Of a stretch of DNA of 64,000 nt, positions 53,770 to 62,918 are shown one piece after another. Every line of letters begins with the position of its first letter. Position 1 is the first letter of the stretch. The position numbers and the translations under genes are program-made. Where the stretch lies: contig NC_015945.1 in assembly GCF_000224085.1 (NCBI RefSeq), positions 62,001-126,000 of the forward strand, in the 5' to 3' direction. The DNA is from Allomuricauda ruestringensis DSM 13258 (GTDB lineage Bacteria > Bacteroidota > Bacteroidia > Flavobacteriales > Flavobacteriaceae). The notes under the pieces are model-generated. The model saw only the letters and a list, made by a program, of their open reading frames with translations. It ran no database searches and was not told the DNA's origin.

Positions 53770-56700
53770 TTAGTTAAACTGTACCTGTGTCAGTGCAAAA
53801 GGGCTTCCCCCCTCACCTTCAGCTTTGTAGGTAAGGTATAGCTCAGGTTGTACTCCATCGGTTTTTTCAATGGGTATTACAATAGCTCCTCCTTGGCCAC
53901 TGAGACCATCAGGATTAAGTTGTCCTGTTCCGAGGACTTCGCCATCAGGTGCTCCAGCCCTTAACTCCATGGTATAGCCTATACTTGGAGGTTCTTGCCA
54001 TCCAACAATGGCCATCAATCTACTTACACCTGTCAAATCTGTGTTTTCTATTTTCAACCATCCTTCGGCAGCGTTTAAAAGTTGCAATTGCATTCCCCCA
54101 AAGGTCATTGCTTGCATACCTTCCGTAGGCGTACCCTCTGGAAAAATCATGGTATTACTGGCCAAAACAACCGTTTTTGAGCCTGTCAATGGCAACGCTT
54201 CCGCTGTTCCTTGGTCGGTATAACTAGCTGTCAGCAAAAATACTTCTCCATTCTCCTTTGTCTCTGGCCTTACTGTACCGGTTAAGGGGAGTGATGGTTT
54301 CTTATTACCGCCACCTGTTAAGGATTGAATGTACTGGGTAATTTGTCTTGCCTCCATTTGAGTGACATTAGGGTGGGCAGGCATTACTACTTCGCCCCAG
54401 ACACCGGAACCGCCTCCAATAATTTTAGCCATTAAATAGTTGGTAGCACCTCGGTCGCCCTTGTACTTCTCCGAAACTTCAAGATAGTTTGGTCCAATCG
54501 ACGCCTCTTTTTCCTTGTGGCATGATTTGCAGTCCAAACTTTGCGTCAACGCTTTGCCCATTACAGCACCAGATACTTGCTGGTGGCCCAAATTCATGTT
54601 GACCTCGTCCATACCGGAACGATATTCTACCGAAACATAAACATTATCCTCATCAACTTCACTGTCCGCATCAGAGACCGAAACCTTGTAGCCGATTGGT
54701 TGTCCTGGTATATAAAATGATGAATTTGCCTGATCCAATTCAATATCCACTACAGGTCGCTCATTACCCGCAACTATGGTTTGATCAAGGCTCGAAACTT
54801 CTTCGCCTGCTGTATCTTTAGCTGTTACATTAAGTTTATAGGAACCTGCATCTTTGTACGTATACGTTAAAGTGGGTTCCGTGGTCTCCTGGGTAGTTCC
54901 ATCTCCCAGATCCCAAACATAGCTCATGCTATCACCTTCTCGATCGTGGGCTTCAACAGTAGCTGTAACTGTAAGTGGCAGTGAACCGGAATCATTATTC
55001 ACAATAAAATTGTCTATTACAGGGGCTCGGTTGCCTCCATTATATTCAATATAGCTCAAACCACTGTCTGGGTTTGCAGAGAACCAACCACTTCCGTATT
55101 CCAATAGGTAAACGCGTCCATCGGGACTCATTTCCATATCAATCAAATTGCTCAATTCGATGTCTGGGGCAAAAGGTTCCATTTTATTCACCGAACCGTC
55201 TTCAAAAAGATGAATGGCCATCATCCAACCCCTCATCCAATCATAGATGATTACTTTTCCATCGTAGTAAGAAGGTAAACCACCGCCATTGGGGTATAAA
55301 TCTGACCAATAGGTTGGTCCTGCCATGGCGTTTCTTCCTCCCGAACCTGTTTGAGGGAAATCTTGGCTTTCTCCATAATGATAGTATGCATAAGCTGGTT
55401 GGGCAGGAGGCAATTCTTTTAAACCTGTATTGTTTTTGGAGTCGTTGATTGGTTTCTCTGGGTCGAAAAACCTTCCGGATTCCCCAGTTTCATAATTATA
55501 CTTGCTATAGGCAAAATTATCTCCGATAAACATGGGCCAACCGTAATTTCCGGGCTCACGGGCCTGGTTCATTTCATCATATCCTCTTGGGCCACGGGTC
55601 GCCAAACTATCCACACGGGCATCAGGTCCAACATCGCCCCAATACAGGTATCCACGTTTTAAATCTACCGAGATACGGTACGGGTTACGATGTCCCATGG
55701 TATAAATTTCTGGTCGTGCTTTTTCTGTGCCTACAGGGAAAAGGTTGCCTTCGGGTATGTCATAACTTCCATCTTCGTTCACCTTGATTCGAAGAATTTT
55801 ACCTCTTAGATCATTGGTGTTTGCAGAGGAACGTCTAGCATCATATTGCTCCTTTCCCGGTATATCGTTCAAAGGTGCATATCCACTGTTCACATAAGTA
55901 GCCTCTTTATCATCAAAAGGTGTTGAGTTATCTCCGGTTGATAAATATAGATTTCCATCAGGCCCAAAAGCAATGGAACCTCCTGTATGGCAGCATATTT
56001 CACGTTGACTATCCACTTCAAGAATAACTTGCTCTGAATCCATATCAAAATTGCCGTCCTTGAACTTAAAACGGGATAGACGGTTGATCCAATTATCACC
56101 AGTAGGTGCATAATACAGGTAAATCCAATGATTTTCTGCAAAATTTGGGTCTTTTTGAAGCCCCATTAAACCTTGTTCTGCATTTACTCCTGGTGTTTCC
56201 AGTGTTTTATGGTATACATCCAAAAAGGCAACTTGGCTGATTTCTTTGGTCTCATCGGAATACAACATTACTTCTCCCCTACGCTGTGCAATCAACACAT
56301 CATTGTTTGGTAGTACTGTCATCTCCGTAGGCTCAAAAAATTGTCCCGTAGACAATGTTACTTTACTGAAACGATCGGCTTCGGGTGGTATTTGAGATGT
56401 TGCCTTGGCATAATCCAATTCAAGATTTTTACCAATGGCATAGTTAATACCGCCAAGTACATGTTTTAGGAAGAGTTCCTCGGTATAACTTTCGTCCGTA
56501 TGTCCTGCTGCGGTGTAAAACGCACGGCCACCATCAAACTCATGGTACCAGGCCATTGGATGATAATCCCCGTTTTCCCCACCTTCGTAGGTGGACTCGT
56601 CCACGGTCATCAAAACATTGATGCCATCGTAAATATTTTTGTAGTTGTACAATTCATCGCTACGGTGCCAAACGGAATCTGTAAAAAATTCTGTAGATGG

Positions 56701-57153
56701 GTGGTTTTTATCTTTTATGATAAAATCCGCCTCTGGTGTTCCTGCTGGATGACTCAAGAATTGAGCACCTACCAATTTGTTGTACCAGCCCCAATCGTAC
56801 TCGGTATCGGCCGCTGCGTGAATGCCCACATAGCCTCCTCCAGCTTGAATGTAACGCTCAAAAGCTGCTTCTTCACGTGCATTGAGCACATTTCCTGTTG
56901 TACTTAAAAACACGATTGCGGAATACTGAGCCAAGTTTTCGTCGATAAATAATTGGCCGTTTGTTGTAGTGTCAACAACAAAATTGTTCTCTTGGCCCAA
57001 TTTTTCAAGAGCCGCGATTCCTGATGGGATAGAAGCATGTTTAAATGCCATTGTTTTTGAAAAAACCAAAAGCTTTGGTGGTCCTTGGCGTTTTTTCTCA
57101 CACCCAACAAGAACAAAAAGTAGGCATAACGCCCCTAAAATGTAATTCTTCAT
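53770..57153 (-). CDS. ThuA/sugar dehydrogenase/PKD/cytochrome c/CBM6-like lipoprotein
   Basis: 1127 aa from ATG 57153, which opens a lipoprotein signal (VLVGCEKK); a start at 57198 is longer but less likely. Domains: ThuA-like (about 20-250: YVGIHAAADTEYDW near 108), PQQ/GSDH six-blade propeller (about 260-690: LSTGDNSTPF, GHRNPYRI), PKD (about 700-790, with WDLGDGTT), a cytochrome c domain with CKSCH haem motif near residue 870, and a CBM6-like C-terminus (about 970-1127). Likely a carbohydrate oxidase feeding electrons through the haem, exported and lipid-anchored. Its substrate is unknown. The neighbouring MFS transporter may move its product. Confidence 0.92.
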   Translation of the reverse strand: MKNYILGALCLLFVLVGCEKKRQGPPKLLVFSKTMAFKHASIPSGIAALEKLGQENNFVVDTTTNGQLFIDENLAQYSAIVFLSTTGNVLNAREEAAFERYIQAGGGYVGIHAAADTEYDWGWYNKLVGAQFLSHPAGTPEADFIIKDKNHPSTEFFTDSVWHRSDELYNYKNIYDGINVLMTVDESTYEGGENGDYHPMAWYHEFDGGRAFYTAAGHTDESYTEELFLKHVLGGINYAIGKNLELDYAKATSQIPPEADRFSKVTLSTGQFFEPTEMTVLPNNDVLIAQRRGEVMLYSDETKEISQVAFLDVYHKTLETPGVNAEQGLMGLQKDPNFAENHWIYLYYAPTGDNWINRLSRFKFKDGNFDMDSEQVILEVDSQREICCHTGGSIAFGPDGNLYLSTGDNSTPFDDKEATYVNSGYAPLNDIPGKEQYDARRSSANTNDLRGKILRIKVNEDGSYDIPEGNLFPVGTEKARPEIYTMGHRNPYRISVDLKRGYLYWGDVGPDARVDSLATRGPRGYDEMNQAREPGNYGWPMFIGDNFAYSKYNYETGESGRFFDPEKPINDSKNNTGLKELPPAQPAYAYYHYGESQDFPQTGSGGRNAMAGPTYWSDLYPNGGGLPSYYDGKVIIYDWMRGWMMAIHLFEDGSVNKMEPFAPDIELSNLIDMEMSPDGRVYLLEYGSGWFSANPDSGLSYIEYNGGNRAPVIDNFIVNNDSGSLPLTVTATVEAHDREGDSMSYVWDLGDGTTQETTEPTLTYTYKDAGSYKLNVTAKDTAGEEVSSLDQTIVAGNERPVVDIELDQANSSFYIPGQPIGYKVSVSDADSEVDEDNVYVSVEYRSGMDEVNMNLGHQQVSGAVMGKALTQSLDCKSCHKEKEASIGPNYLEVSEKYKGDRGATNYLMAKIIGGGSGVWGEVVMPAHPNVTQMEARQITQYIQSLTGGGNKKPSLPLTGTVRPETKENGEVFLLTASYTDQGTAEALPLTGSKTVVLASNTMIFPEGTPTEGMQAMTFGGMQLQLLNAAEGWLKIENTDLTGVSRLMAIVGWQEPPSIGYTMELRAGAPDGEVLGTGQLNPDGLSGQGGAIVIPIEKTDGVQPELYLTYKAEGEGGSPFALTQVQFN

Positions 57154-57376
57154 GTGCATTAATAATTGTTGTAAAATCTTAAAGTTTAGTTTTGGCAATT
57201 AGCTAATAGCTAACTATGTGGCAATATAATTACTATTTTGCTGAAAACTGGCCTCTATTGTCTCAAATTGTAAAAATAAACGGATTCGTTGTAATTCAAC
57301 GATATTATAACTCTATTTCAAACGGTTTATCATGCTTTCTTACAAATTGAGGCACCACTTTCATAAACAGTCTTCG

Positions 57377-58729
57377 TTATTTGTCCTTACCGTACTTTTT
57401 GTGATAGACCCATGCTGCTACTCCCCCAACTAATGCAAAAGCGCTCAACATCCAGAATACATTTTGGTGTCCTAGTTCCTCACCAGGGTGTGCATCCAAC
57501 AACATTCCGTATGCCGGACCCGCAAAGACATCGGGGGTATAGCCGATCAAAGAAATGAGTCCGACAGCGGTTCCCGTTAATGCCAACGGTATTTTACCAA
57601 CATGCATTACTCCGAAATACAGGGCTCGTATGCCATAAACCCCTGCTGCAATCACAACTACCGATATAAAAAACAAGAGTGTGGTTGTTGGGGCTATCAT
57701 GCCACTGGCAAAGAGCAATCCTCCTATCAATGCCAAAACAAAGCTTACCACTAACAGCCATGTAATTTTCAATCTATCCGCGATCAAACCAAAAAGAATG
57801 CCTGTGGCAGGACGAAGAAATTGCAGTAGGGTTCCGACTTTGGCGGAATCCACTTGATTGTACAACATGACTTCTTCGGCATATTGCGAGATGATATCCG
57901 TAATCTTGTAACCTACGTAACCACACAGTATAATTACCATGAGCAGCCAAACCGAAGGTAATTTAAGCACTTGTTTTATATCTTTCCAAGAAATGCGTTC
58001 AAGAATGATGTTCTCATCACTTTCTGTGGTTTTCATGAAAAACCACACTAAAACTCCTACCAAAATGATGATAATGGAGGCTGTATAGAGAACATAAGTG
58101 AACGCTTTTTTGCGATCATCAAGATCGGCAAGATGGGGAGACTCCGATAAAAAAAACGAAAAGACCACTACGCCCATCAAACTGAACAGGGCACCTGTTA
58201 GTCCCCGTCCGCCATCGAGAAAGCCAAAGGCTTTTCCTTGGGAATCGGTTCCTCCCCAAATTCTTGTGGCCTTGATCATGGGTGCCCAAAAAAGGAAAAT
58301 AGTGGTAAAGCCCCACCAACCGTATAATATTTGGAGCACCCAAAATGCTGGATAGTGAGCAAACACAAACCCACCCAAAGCGGTCATCCACAAGGCAATG
58401 GCTATCAATTTTTGGGGTTGATATTTATCTGCCAAAGGCCCACCCAGCACATAAGAAACCATCGCTACCAAACCGTACACCGAAAAGCAAAGCCCCAACT
58501 GAACATTGTCCAACTCCAAAACATCCAAGACAGTGGGTCTAAAAACGCGTGGCAATACAAAAGGAAGGATAAAGATGGCCTCACCCGAAAGAATCAACAA
58601 TAATAGATAGAACCAACTTGGTTTTGTTTCGTTCAAAACTAGGATTTGGATAAAAATCACCAAAAAACTGGAAAAACCCAAAAGCATGAAGAATAAAAAA
58701 TCGGGTATCTTTAAGGTTTCAAAAATCAA
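57377..58729 (-). CDS. MFS transporter, YihN-like
   Basis: 450 aa with about 12 membrane helices. A conserved loop is GGPLADKYQPQKL (between helices 2 and 3), and the GFLDGGRGLTGALFSL stretch recalls the YihN/sugar-phosphate permease branch. The start at 58729 is TTG; an internal ATG at 58687 would still keep the first helix and would lengthen the gap to the divergent gene from 6 to 48 bp. Substrate unknown; the ThuA-dehydrogenase neighbour hints at a sugar or sugar acid. Confidence 0.87.
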   Translation of the reverse strand: MIFETLKIPDFLFFMLLGFSSFLVIFIQILVLNETKPSWFYLLLLILSGEAIFILPFVLPRVFRPTVLDVLELDNVQLGLCFSVYGLVAMVSYVLGGPLADKYQPQKLIAIALWMTALGGFVFAHYPAFWVLQILYGWWGFTTIFLFWAPMIKATRIWGGTDSQGKAFGFLDGGRGLTGALFSLMGVVVFSFFLSESPHLADLDDRKKAFTYVLYTASIIIILVGVLVWFFMKTTESDENIILERISWKDIKQVLKLPSVWLLMVIILCGYVGYKITDIISQYAEEVMLYNQVDSAKVGTLLQFLRPATGILFGLIADRLKITWLLVVSFVLALIGGLLFASGMIAPTTTLLFFISVVVIAAGVYGIRALYFGVMHVGKIPLALTGTAVGLISLIGYTPDVFAGPAYGMLLDAHPGEELGHQNVFWMLSAFALVGGVAAWVYHKKYGKDK

Positions 58730-58735
58730 CCCTAA

Positions 58736-60142
58736 ATGACCCGACTACTTTTTTTATCTCTCCTACCAATTTTTGTAAGCTGTAAAAAGGAAACCACCAA
58801 CCATTACGATTTGGCAATCACCAATGCACAGGTCATCCATCTGGAAACTGGAAAAGTTGAACACCAGAACATTTTTATTTCCAACGGTAGAATTGAAGCG
58901 ATCGAAGCAGTTGGCTCAAGTAATTTTAAAGCTGATTCCACCATCGACGCCTCTGGAAAGTATCTACTGCCCGGGTTTTGGGACAACCATATCCATTTAC
59001 GGGGCGGGGACACTTTGATGGCAAACAACAAGAATTTTTTAAAATTATTTATTGCCAACGGCATTACCACGGTTCGTGATGCAGGTGGGGACCTTACCCA
59101 TTCTGTTATGGAATGGAAAAACAAAATCGCTTCGGAAGAATTGATCGGCCCTACGATTTTTACTGCAGGCCCTAAAATTGATGGTCCAAAAGCCACTTGG
59201 GCGGGCTCTTTGGAAGTTGAATCGGAAGAAGATGTTGTACAGGCTTTGGATTCACTTGAAGCCTTGAAAGTAGACTTTGTAAAAATTTATGACAGCAGGA
59301 TTTCTCCTAAAAACTACTTAAAAGCCATCGAAGAAGCCAAAAAAAGGGGATTCACCGTATCGGGCCACATGCCGTTTACTGTTACTCTGGATGAAACCAT
59401 TAATGCCGGAATGGATGGCATTGAACACCTCTACTACATAATGAAGGGGAGTGCCAGCAATGAACTTGAAGTTACCAAAAAAATGAACAATGGCGAAATG
59501 GGCTTTTGGAATGCCATGCCCGCTCTTTTGGATGCTTATTCAGGTAGTACCGCGCAAGCGACTTTTAATAAATTAAAAGAAAACGATGTTTTTGTGGTGC
59601 CAACGCTTCATATTGGAAAAACATTAAGTTATTTGGATGAGGTTGACCATACCAAGGACAAATACCTTAAATACATGGGCAAGGGAATAATTAAGACCTA
59701 TCAAGGCAGAATTCGATCAGCATTAAATTCATCTGAAGAAGCTAGGGAAAATCGTAAAAAACTTGATACATTCTTTGGTAAATTGGCTAAATCACTTAAC
59801 GATGCTGGGGTTCTGCTATTGGCCGGGTCGGATAGTGGAGCGTTTAACTCCTACACTTATCCCGGCATATCTTTGCATAAAGAGTTACAGGTAATGGTGG
59901 AAAACGGAGTATCGCCATTGGATGCACTTCGCACCTCAACCATGAATGGCGCTAAATTTTTAAACCAAACCAATGATTATGGAGCTATTTCCAAAGGAAA
60001 AGTTTCAGACTTGGTTATTTTGGAAGCCAACCCGTTGGAAGATATTGAAAACAGTCAAAAGATTTTTGCAGTAATCAAAGGAACCCAAGTATTTTCTAAA
60101 AGTGAGTTACAAGAATTATTGAACAATGCTGTAATTGAATAG
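58736..60142 (+). CDS. Amidohydrolase-superfamily lipoprotein
   Basis: 468 aa. A short signal ends in FVSC. The amidohydrolase domain has WDNHIHLRGGDT (HxH metal site), a Lys in VDFVKIYDS, SGHMPF, and AGSDSGAF (Asp). The segment SKGKVSDLVILEANPLEDI closes it as in the related 681-aa protein at 2722, but here the long N-terminal extension is missing. It starts only 6 bp from the divergent MFS start, so any promoter for one lies inside the other's 5' region. Substrate unknown. Confidence 0.9.
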   Translation: MTRLLFLSLLPIFVSCKKETTNHYDLAITNAQVIHLETGKVEHQNIFISNGRIEAIEAVGSSNFKADSTIDASGKYLLPGFWDNHIHLRGGDTLMANNKNFLKLFIANGITTVRDAGGDLTHSVMEWKNKIASEELIGPTIFTAGPKIDGPKATWAGSLEVESEEDVVQALDSLEALKVDFVKIYDSRISPKNYLKAIEEAKKRGFTVSGHMPFTVTLDETINAGMDGIEHLYYIMKGSASNELEVTKKMNNGEMGFWNAMPALLDAYSGSTAQATFNKLKENDVFVVPTLHIGKTLSYLDEVDHTKDKYLKYMGKGIIKTYQGRIRSALNSSEEARENRKKLDTFFGKLAKSLNDAGVLLLAGSDSGAFNSYTYPGISLHKELQVMVENGVSPLDALRTSTMNGAKFLNQTNDYGAISKGKVSDLVILEANPLEDIENSQKIFAVIKGTQVFSKSELQELLNNAVIE

Positions 60143-60236
60143 TATCTTTTTGAATTAACGCAATTCCTTTACACTATTTAAAGATCAACGTATCGTATTT
60201 GGTATCTTTAGCATTTCATTTTTTTAAACCTATTAT

Positions 60237-60929
60237 ATGATCAAAAAATTAGCAACCCTTTTTATCTTATTTGGATTATTAACCGCAAATGCCCAACAAC
60301 CCGGGGAGGATGAAATGGGTGCCTGGTACATGTATTTTGGCACCAACAAAGTTTCGGAACGCTTCAGTATTCACACCGAAGCCCAGTTCCGATTTTACGA
60401 AAGCACCAGCAACTTTAACCAGATGCTTCTGCGAACCGGGCTCAATTATCATATAAATCCAAATGCCATAGCTACGGCCGGTTATGGTTATATTGATACC
60501 GACAATACCTACTTTGAGCTCGAAGGTGAGATCAACTCCAAAGAACATCGAATTTTTGAGCAGTTTATTCTAAAGAATAAAGTTTGGGAATTTCTCTTTG
60601 AACACCGTTATCGGTTAGAACAACGTTTCCTGGATTTTGGCGAGACTACCGAAACCCAGCATCGGGCACGTTACCGTATTCAGATGACCTTGCCCCTTAC
60701 GAATACTTTTTTCTTGAATTTCTATGATGAGCTTTTTATTAACCTCCAGGATGATTTATTCGGTCAAAACCGACTATACGGAGCTGTTGGCATACACATT
60801 TCGGAGAACAGTAGTGTGCAGCTGGGATACCTGAGAAACCAGTTTGCCAATGCCGTTTATAACCGATTACAGTTCGGGGTTTTCTACAATCCGGATTTGA
60901 GGGGACTCTTCAAAAAGAAGAAACCTTAA
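60237..60929 (+). CDS. DUF2490 outer-membrane-like protein
   Basis: 230 aa with a signal peptide (about 1-19, ANAQ). The rest is amphipathic beta-strand sequence with alternating pattern and many aromatic residues (MGAWYMYFGTNKVSERFSIHTEAQFRFYE; key elements GAWYMYFG, FSIHTEAQFR), fitting the DUF2490 family of small beta-barrel proteins found in Bacteroidetes. The last residues (FGVFYNPDLRGLFKKKKP) end in a Lys-rich tail rather than an aromatic. Function unknown. Confidence 0.85.
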   Translation: MIKKLATLFILFGLLTANAQQPGEDEMGAWYMYFGTNKVSERFSIHTEAQFRFYESTSNFNQMLLRTGLNYHINPNAIATAGYGYIDTDNTYFELEGEINSKEHRIFEQFILKNKVWEFLFEHRYRLEQRFLDFGETTETQHRARYRIQMTLPLTNTFFLNFYDELFINLQDDLFGQNRLYGAVGIHISENSSVQLGYLRNQFANAVYNRLQFGVFYNPDLRGLFKKKKP

Positions 60930-60993
60930 AAATGTTTGACAGCAGTACATATAATCCCTAACTTATAGGCTAATCTTTAAAACAATCATTTTA

Positions 60994-61581
60994 ATGAAAA
61001 AAGTTCAAATAACAGTCCTGGCGCTACTATTTATAACGGCCTTTAGCTGTAAACAAGCAAAAAAAGAAGCCCAAGAAACAACGGAGGAAGTTGAGGAAAC
61101 CGTTGAACAAGTGGCTGAAAAAATCGACCCACAGGTCATTACTTTCTCCATGGAACCCAAAAGCGATAGCAATGTAAGTGGTGAAGTCGTTTTTACCCAA
61201 GATCAAGGCGAAGTAATCATGAGAGCTACTTTTTTAGGACTTGACGAAGGTGAGCATGCCATTCACCTACACGAAAAGGCCGATTGTTCTTCTGCCGATG
61301 GAAAATCAACCGGAGGACACTGGAATCCAACTTTTGAAGAACACGGAAAATGGGGTTCGGAAGATGGTTACCACAAAGGTGATATTGGTAATTTTACCGC
61401 TGATGCCGATGGGAACGCTACCGTAGAATTTTCTACGGACGAATGGTGCATTGGTTGCGGCGATGAGAAAAAAGATATTTTAGGAAAAGCGGTAATCGTT
61501 CACCAAGGTGTTGATGATTACACATCGCAACCTTCAGGTGCCGCAGGTGCAAGAATTGCCTGTACCGGCATCATTCAATAA
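60994..61581 (+). CDS. sodC: Cu/Zn superoxide dismutase lipoprotein
   Basis: 195 aa. Signal and lipobox AFSC at about residue 20, then a Glu-rich low-complexity linker (EAQETTEEVEETVEQ). Copper/zinc ligands are in HAIHLHEKADCSSADGKSTGGHWNP: His-x-His, then the His in GGHW, a disulfide Cys, DIGNFTADADG, and the closing IVHQGVDDYTSQPSGAAGARIACTGI (Cys pairing). It dismutates superoxide at the cell surface. A strong terminator follows at 61602. Its signal and linker resemble those of the next gene. Confidence 0.95.
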   Translation: MKKVQITVLALLFITAFSCKQAKKEAQETTEEVEETVEQVAEKIDPQVITFSMEPKSDSNVSGEVVFTQDQGEVIMRATFLGLDEGEHAIHLHEKADCSSADGKSTGGHWNPTFEEHGKWGSEDGYHKGDIGNFTADADGNATVEFSTDEWCIGCGDEKKDILGKAVIVHQGVDDYTSQPSGAAGARIACTGIIQ

Positions 61582-61601
61582 TATTGAAATAACAACAATG
61601 C

Positions 61602-61631
61602 AAAAAGCTGTCCAACCGGACAGCTTTTTTT
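61602..61631 (+). terminator. Rho-independent terminator after sodC
   Basis: AAAAAGCTGTCC (61602-61613), loop AACC and GGACAGCTTTTTT (61618-61630) form a perfect stem with a T-run. Confidence 0.9.
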
Positions 61632-61685
61632 GTTGACCACCCTTTAAATATTGTCTAACTTGGACCTAAATTTAAAATAACCAGG

Positions 61686-62312
61686 ATGAAAAAATTTCAA
61701 ATTGCTGCATTAAGCCTATTACTGGTAGCCGCTTTTAGCTGTAAGCAAACAAAAAAAGAAGAAGAAAAAACGGAAGAAACGGTTGCCAAGACCTATAGCA
61801 TCGTAGAAGATTCTACCAATGTTAGGTTTACTGCCTATAAAACTACAGATAAAGTTCCCGTGGGTGGAACCTTTCAAGAAGTCGAATTGACATACAATTC
61901 TGGCAAAACTCCGATAGAAACATTGGACGGGCTCGAGTTCTCTATTCCTGTAAGCAGCCTTTTTACCAATGACCCAACAAAGACAAGAGATCCAAAAATC
62001 ATTGAATTCTTTTTTGAGAAAATGGCAGAGACCCAATCCATTACAGGTAGGTTTGCTTTTAAGGATGATAAAAGTTGTACGGTTAAACTAAGTATGAACG
62101 GTGTATCCACAGAACTTCCCATGGAATATGAAATCACGGATGACAATCATGTAAATTTCTCGGGGGTTATGGACTTGAAGCAATGGAATGCTTTGGATGC
62201 CCTGGCTTCTTTGAACGAAGCTTGCAAAATATTACATACTGGTTCCGATGGCGTGAGCAAAACTTGGGAAGATGTTGCTATCGAAGGTTCTGTTTTATTG
62301 GAGCAGAAATAA
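61686..62312 (+). CDS. YceI-family lipocalin-like lipoprotein
   Basis: 208 aa. Signal and lipobox AFSC are nearly the same as in SodC (MKKFQIAALSLLLVAAFSCKQTKKEE; the shared core is AFSCKQ-KKE). The YceI beta-barrel begins YSIVEDSTNVRFTAYKT and contains TFQEVELTYNSG and MNGVSTELPMEYEI. YceI proteins bind isoprenoid or amide lipids and are linked to stress. The usual length is about 190 residues, plus a linker here. A terminator follows at 62341. Confidence 0.9.
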   Translation: MKKFQIAALSLLLVAAFSCKQTKKEEEKTEETVAKTYSIVEDSTNVRFTAYKTTDKVPVGGTFQEVELTYNSGKTPIETLDGLEFSIPVSSLFTNDPTKTRDPKIIEFFFEKMAETQSITGRFAFKDDKSCTVKLSMNGVSTELPMEYEITDDNHVNFSGVMDLKQWNALDALASLNEACKILHTGSDGVSKTWEDVAIEGSVLLEQK

Positions 62313-62340
62313 GCAATAGCTTTTCAACAAAGATTTATGA

Positions 62341-62368
62341 AGAGGGCTGCCTAGAGCAGCTCTTTTTT
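62341..62368 (+). terminator. Terminator after the YceI gene
   Basis: AGAGGGCTGC (62341-62350) pairs with GCAGCTCT (62356-62363) with a one-base bulge and a short loop, followed by a seven-T run. Confidence 0.7.
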
Positions 62369-62388
62369 TATATATTTAACCAACTTCA

Positions 62389-62916
62389 ATGGATCTGGAC
62401 AACCTCATACAACAATTTCAGCAAAAAGACACGGTCGCTTTTGAGACCTTGTACAATATGTATGCTGAAAATATATGTGGGGCAATCAATGTAATTGTCA
62501 AAGATCCCGAGCGGTCCCAAGAAATTTGTCAAGATGTATTTGTGAAGATTTGGGAGAAATCGAACCAGTATGATGCGTCCAAGGGACGCTTTTTTACTTG
62601 GTTACTGAACATTGCACGGAATGCCGCAATCGATGAAGTGCGCTCAAAGGCCCACAAGAACAAAAAAAAGAACCTTCCCGTTGATTCTCTCGTAGGTATT
62701 TTTGAAAACGGCGAAGATTTAAACAGTAAAATGGACACCATTGGTCTTCAATCTTTATTAAAAGGATTGAAAGAAAAGTGCATTTTATTGATAGATATGC
62801 TTTATTTTAAGGGATATACCCAGAAAGAAGCGGCCAAAGAGCTCAACACGCCAATTGGCACCATAAAAACAAGGATAAGAAGCTGTATTTCGAACATTAG
62901 AAAAAATATGGCATAA
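62389..62916 (+). CDS. ECF RNA polymerase sigma factor
   Basis: 175 aa. Region 2 has FETLYNMYAENICGAINVI, then QEICQDVFVKIWEKSNQY and FTWLLNIARNAAIDEVR. Region 4 has KCILLIDMLYFKGYTQKEAAKELNTPIGTIKTRIRSCI (key elements GYTQKEAAKELN, GTIKTRIR). It matches the SigK-like ECF class usually paired with an RskA anti-sigma, encoded next with a 2-bp gap. The promoters it controls are not identifiable. Confidence 0.95.
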   Translation: MDLDNLIQQFQQKDTVAFETLYNMYAENICGAINVIVKDPERSQEICQDVFVKIWEKSNQYDASKGRFFTWLLNIARNAAIDEVRSKAHKNKKKNLPVDSLVGIFENGEDLNSKMDTIGLQSLLKGLKEKCILLIDMLYFKGYTQKEAAKELNTPIGTIKTRIRSCISNIRKNMA

Positions 62917-62918
62917 GC

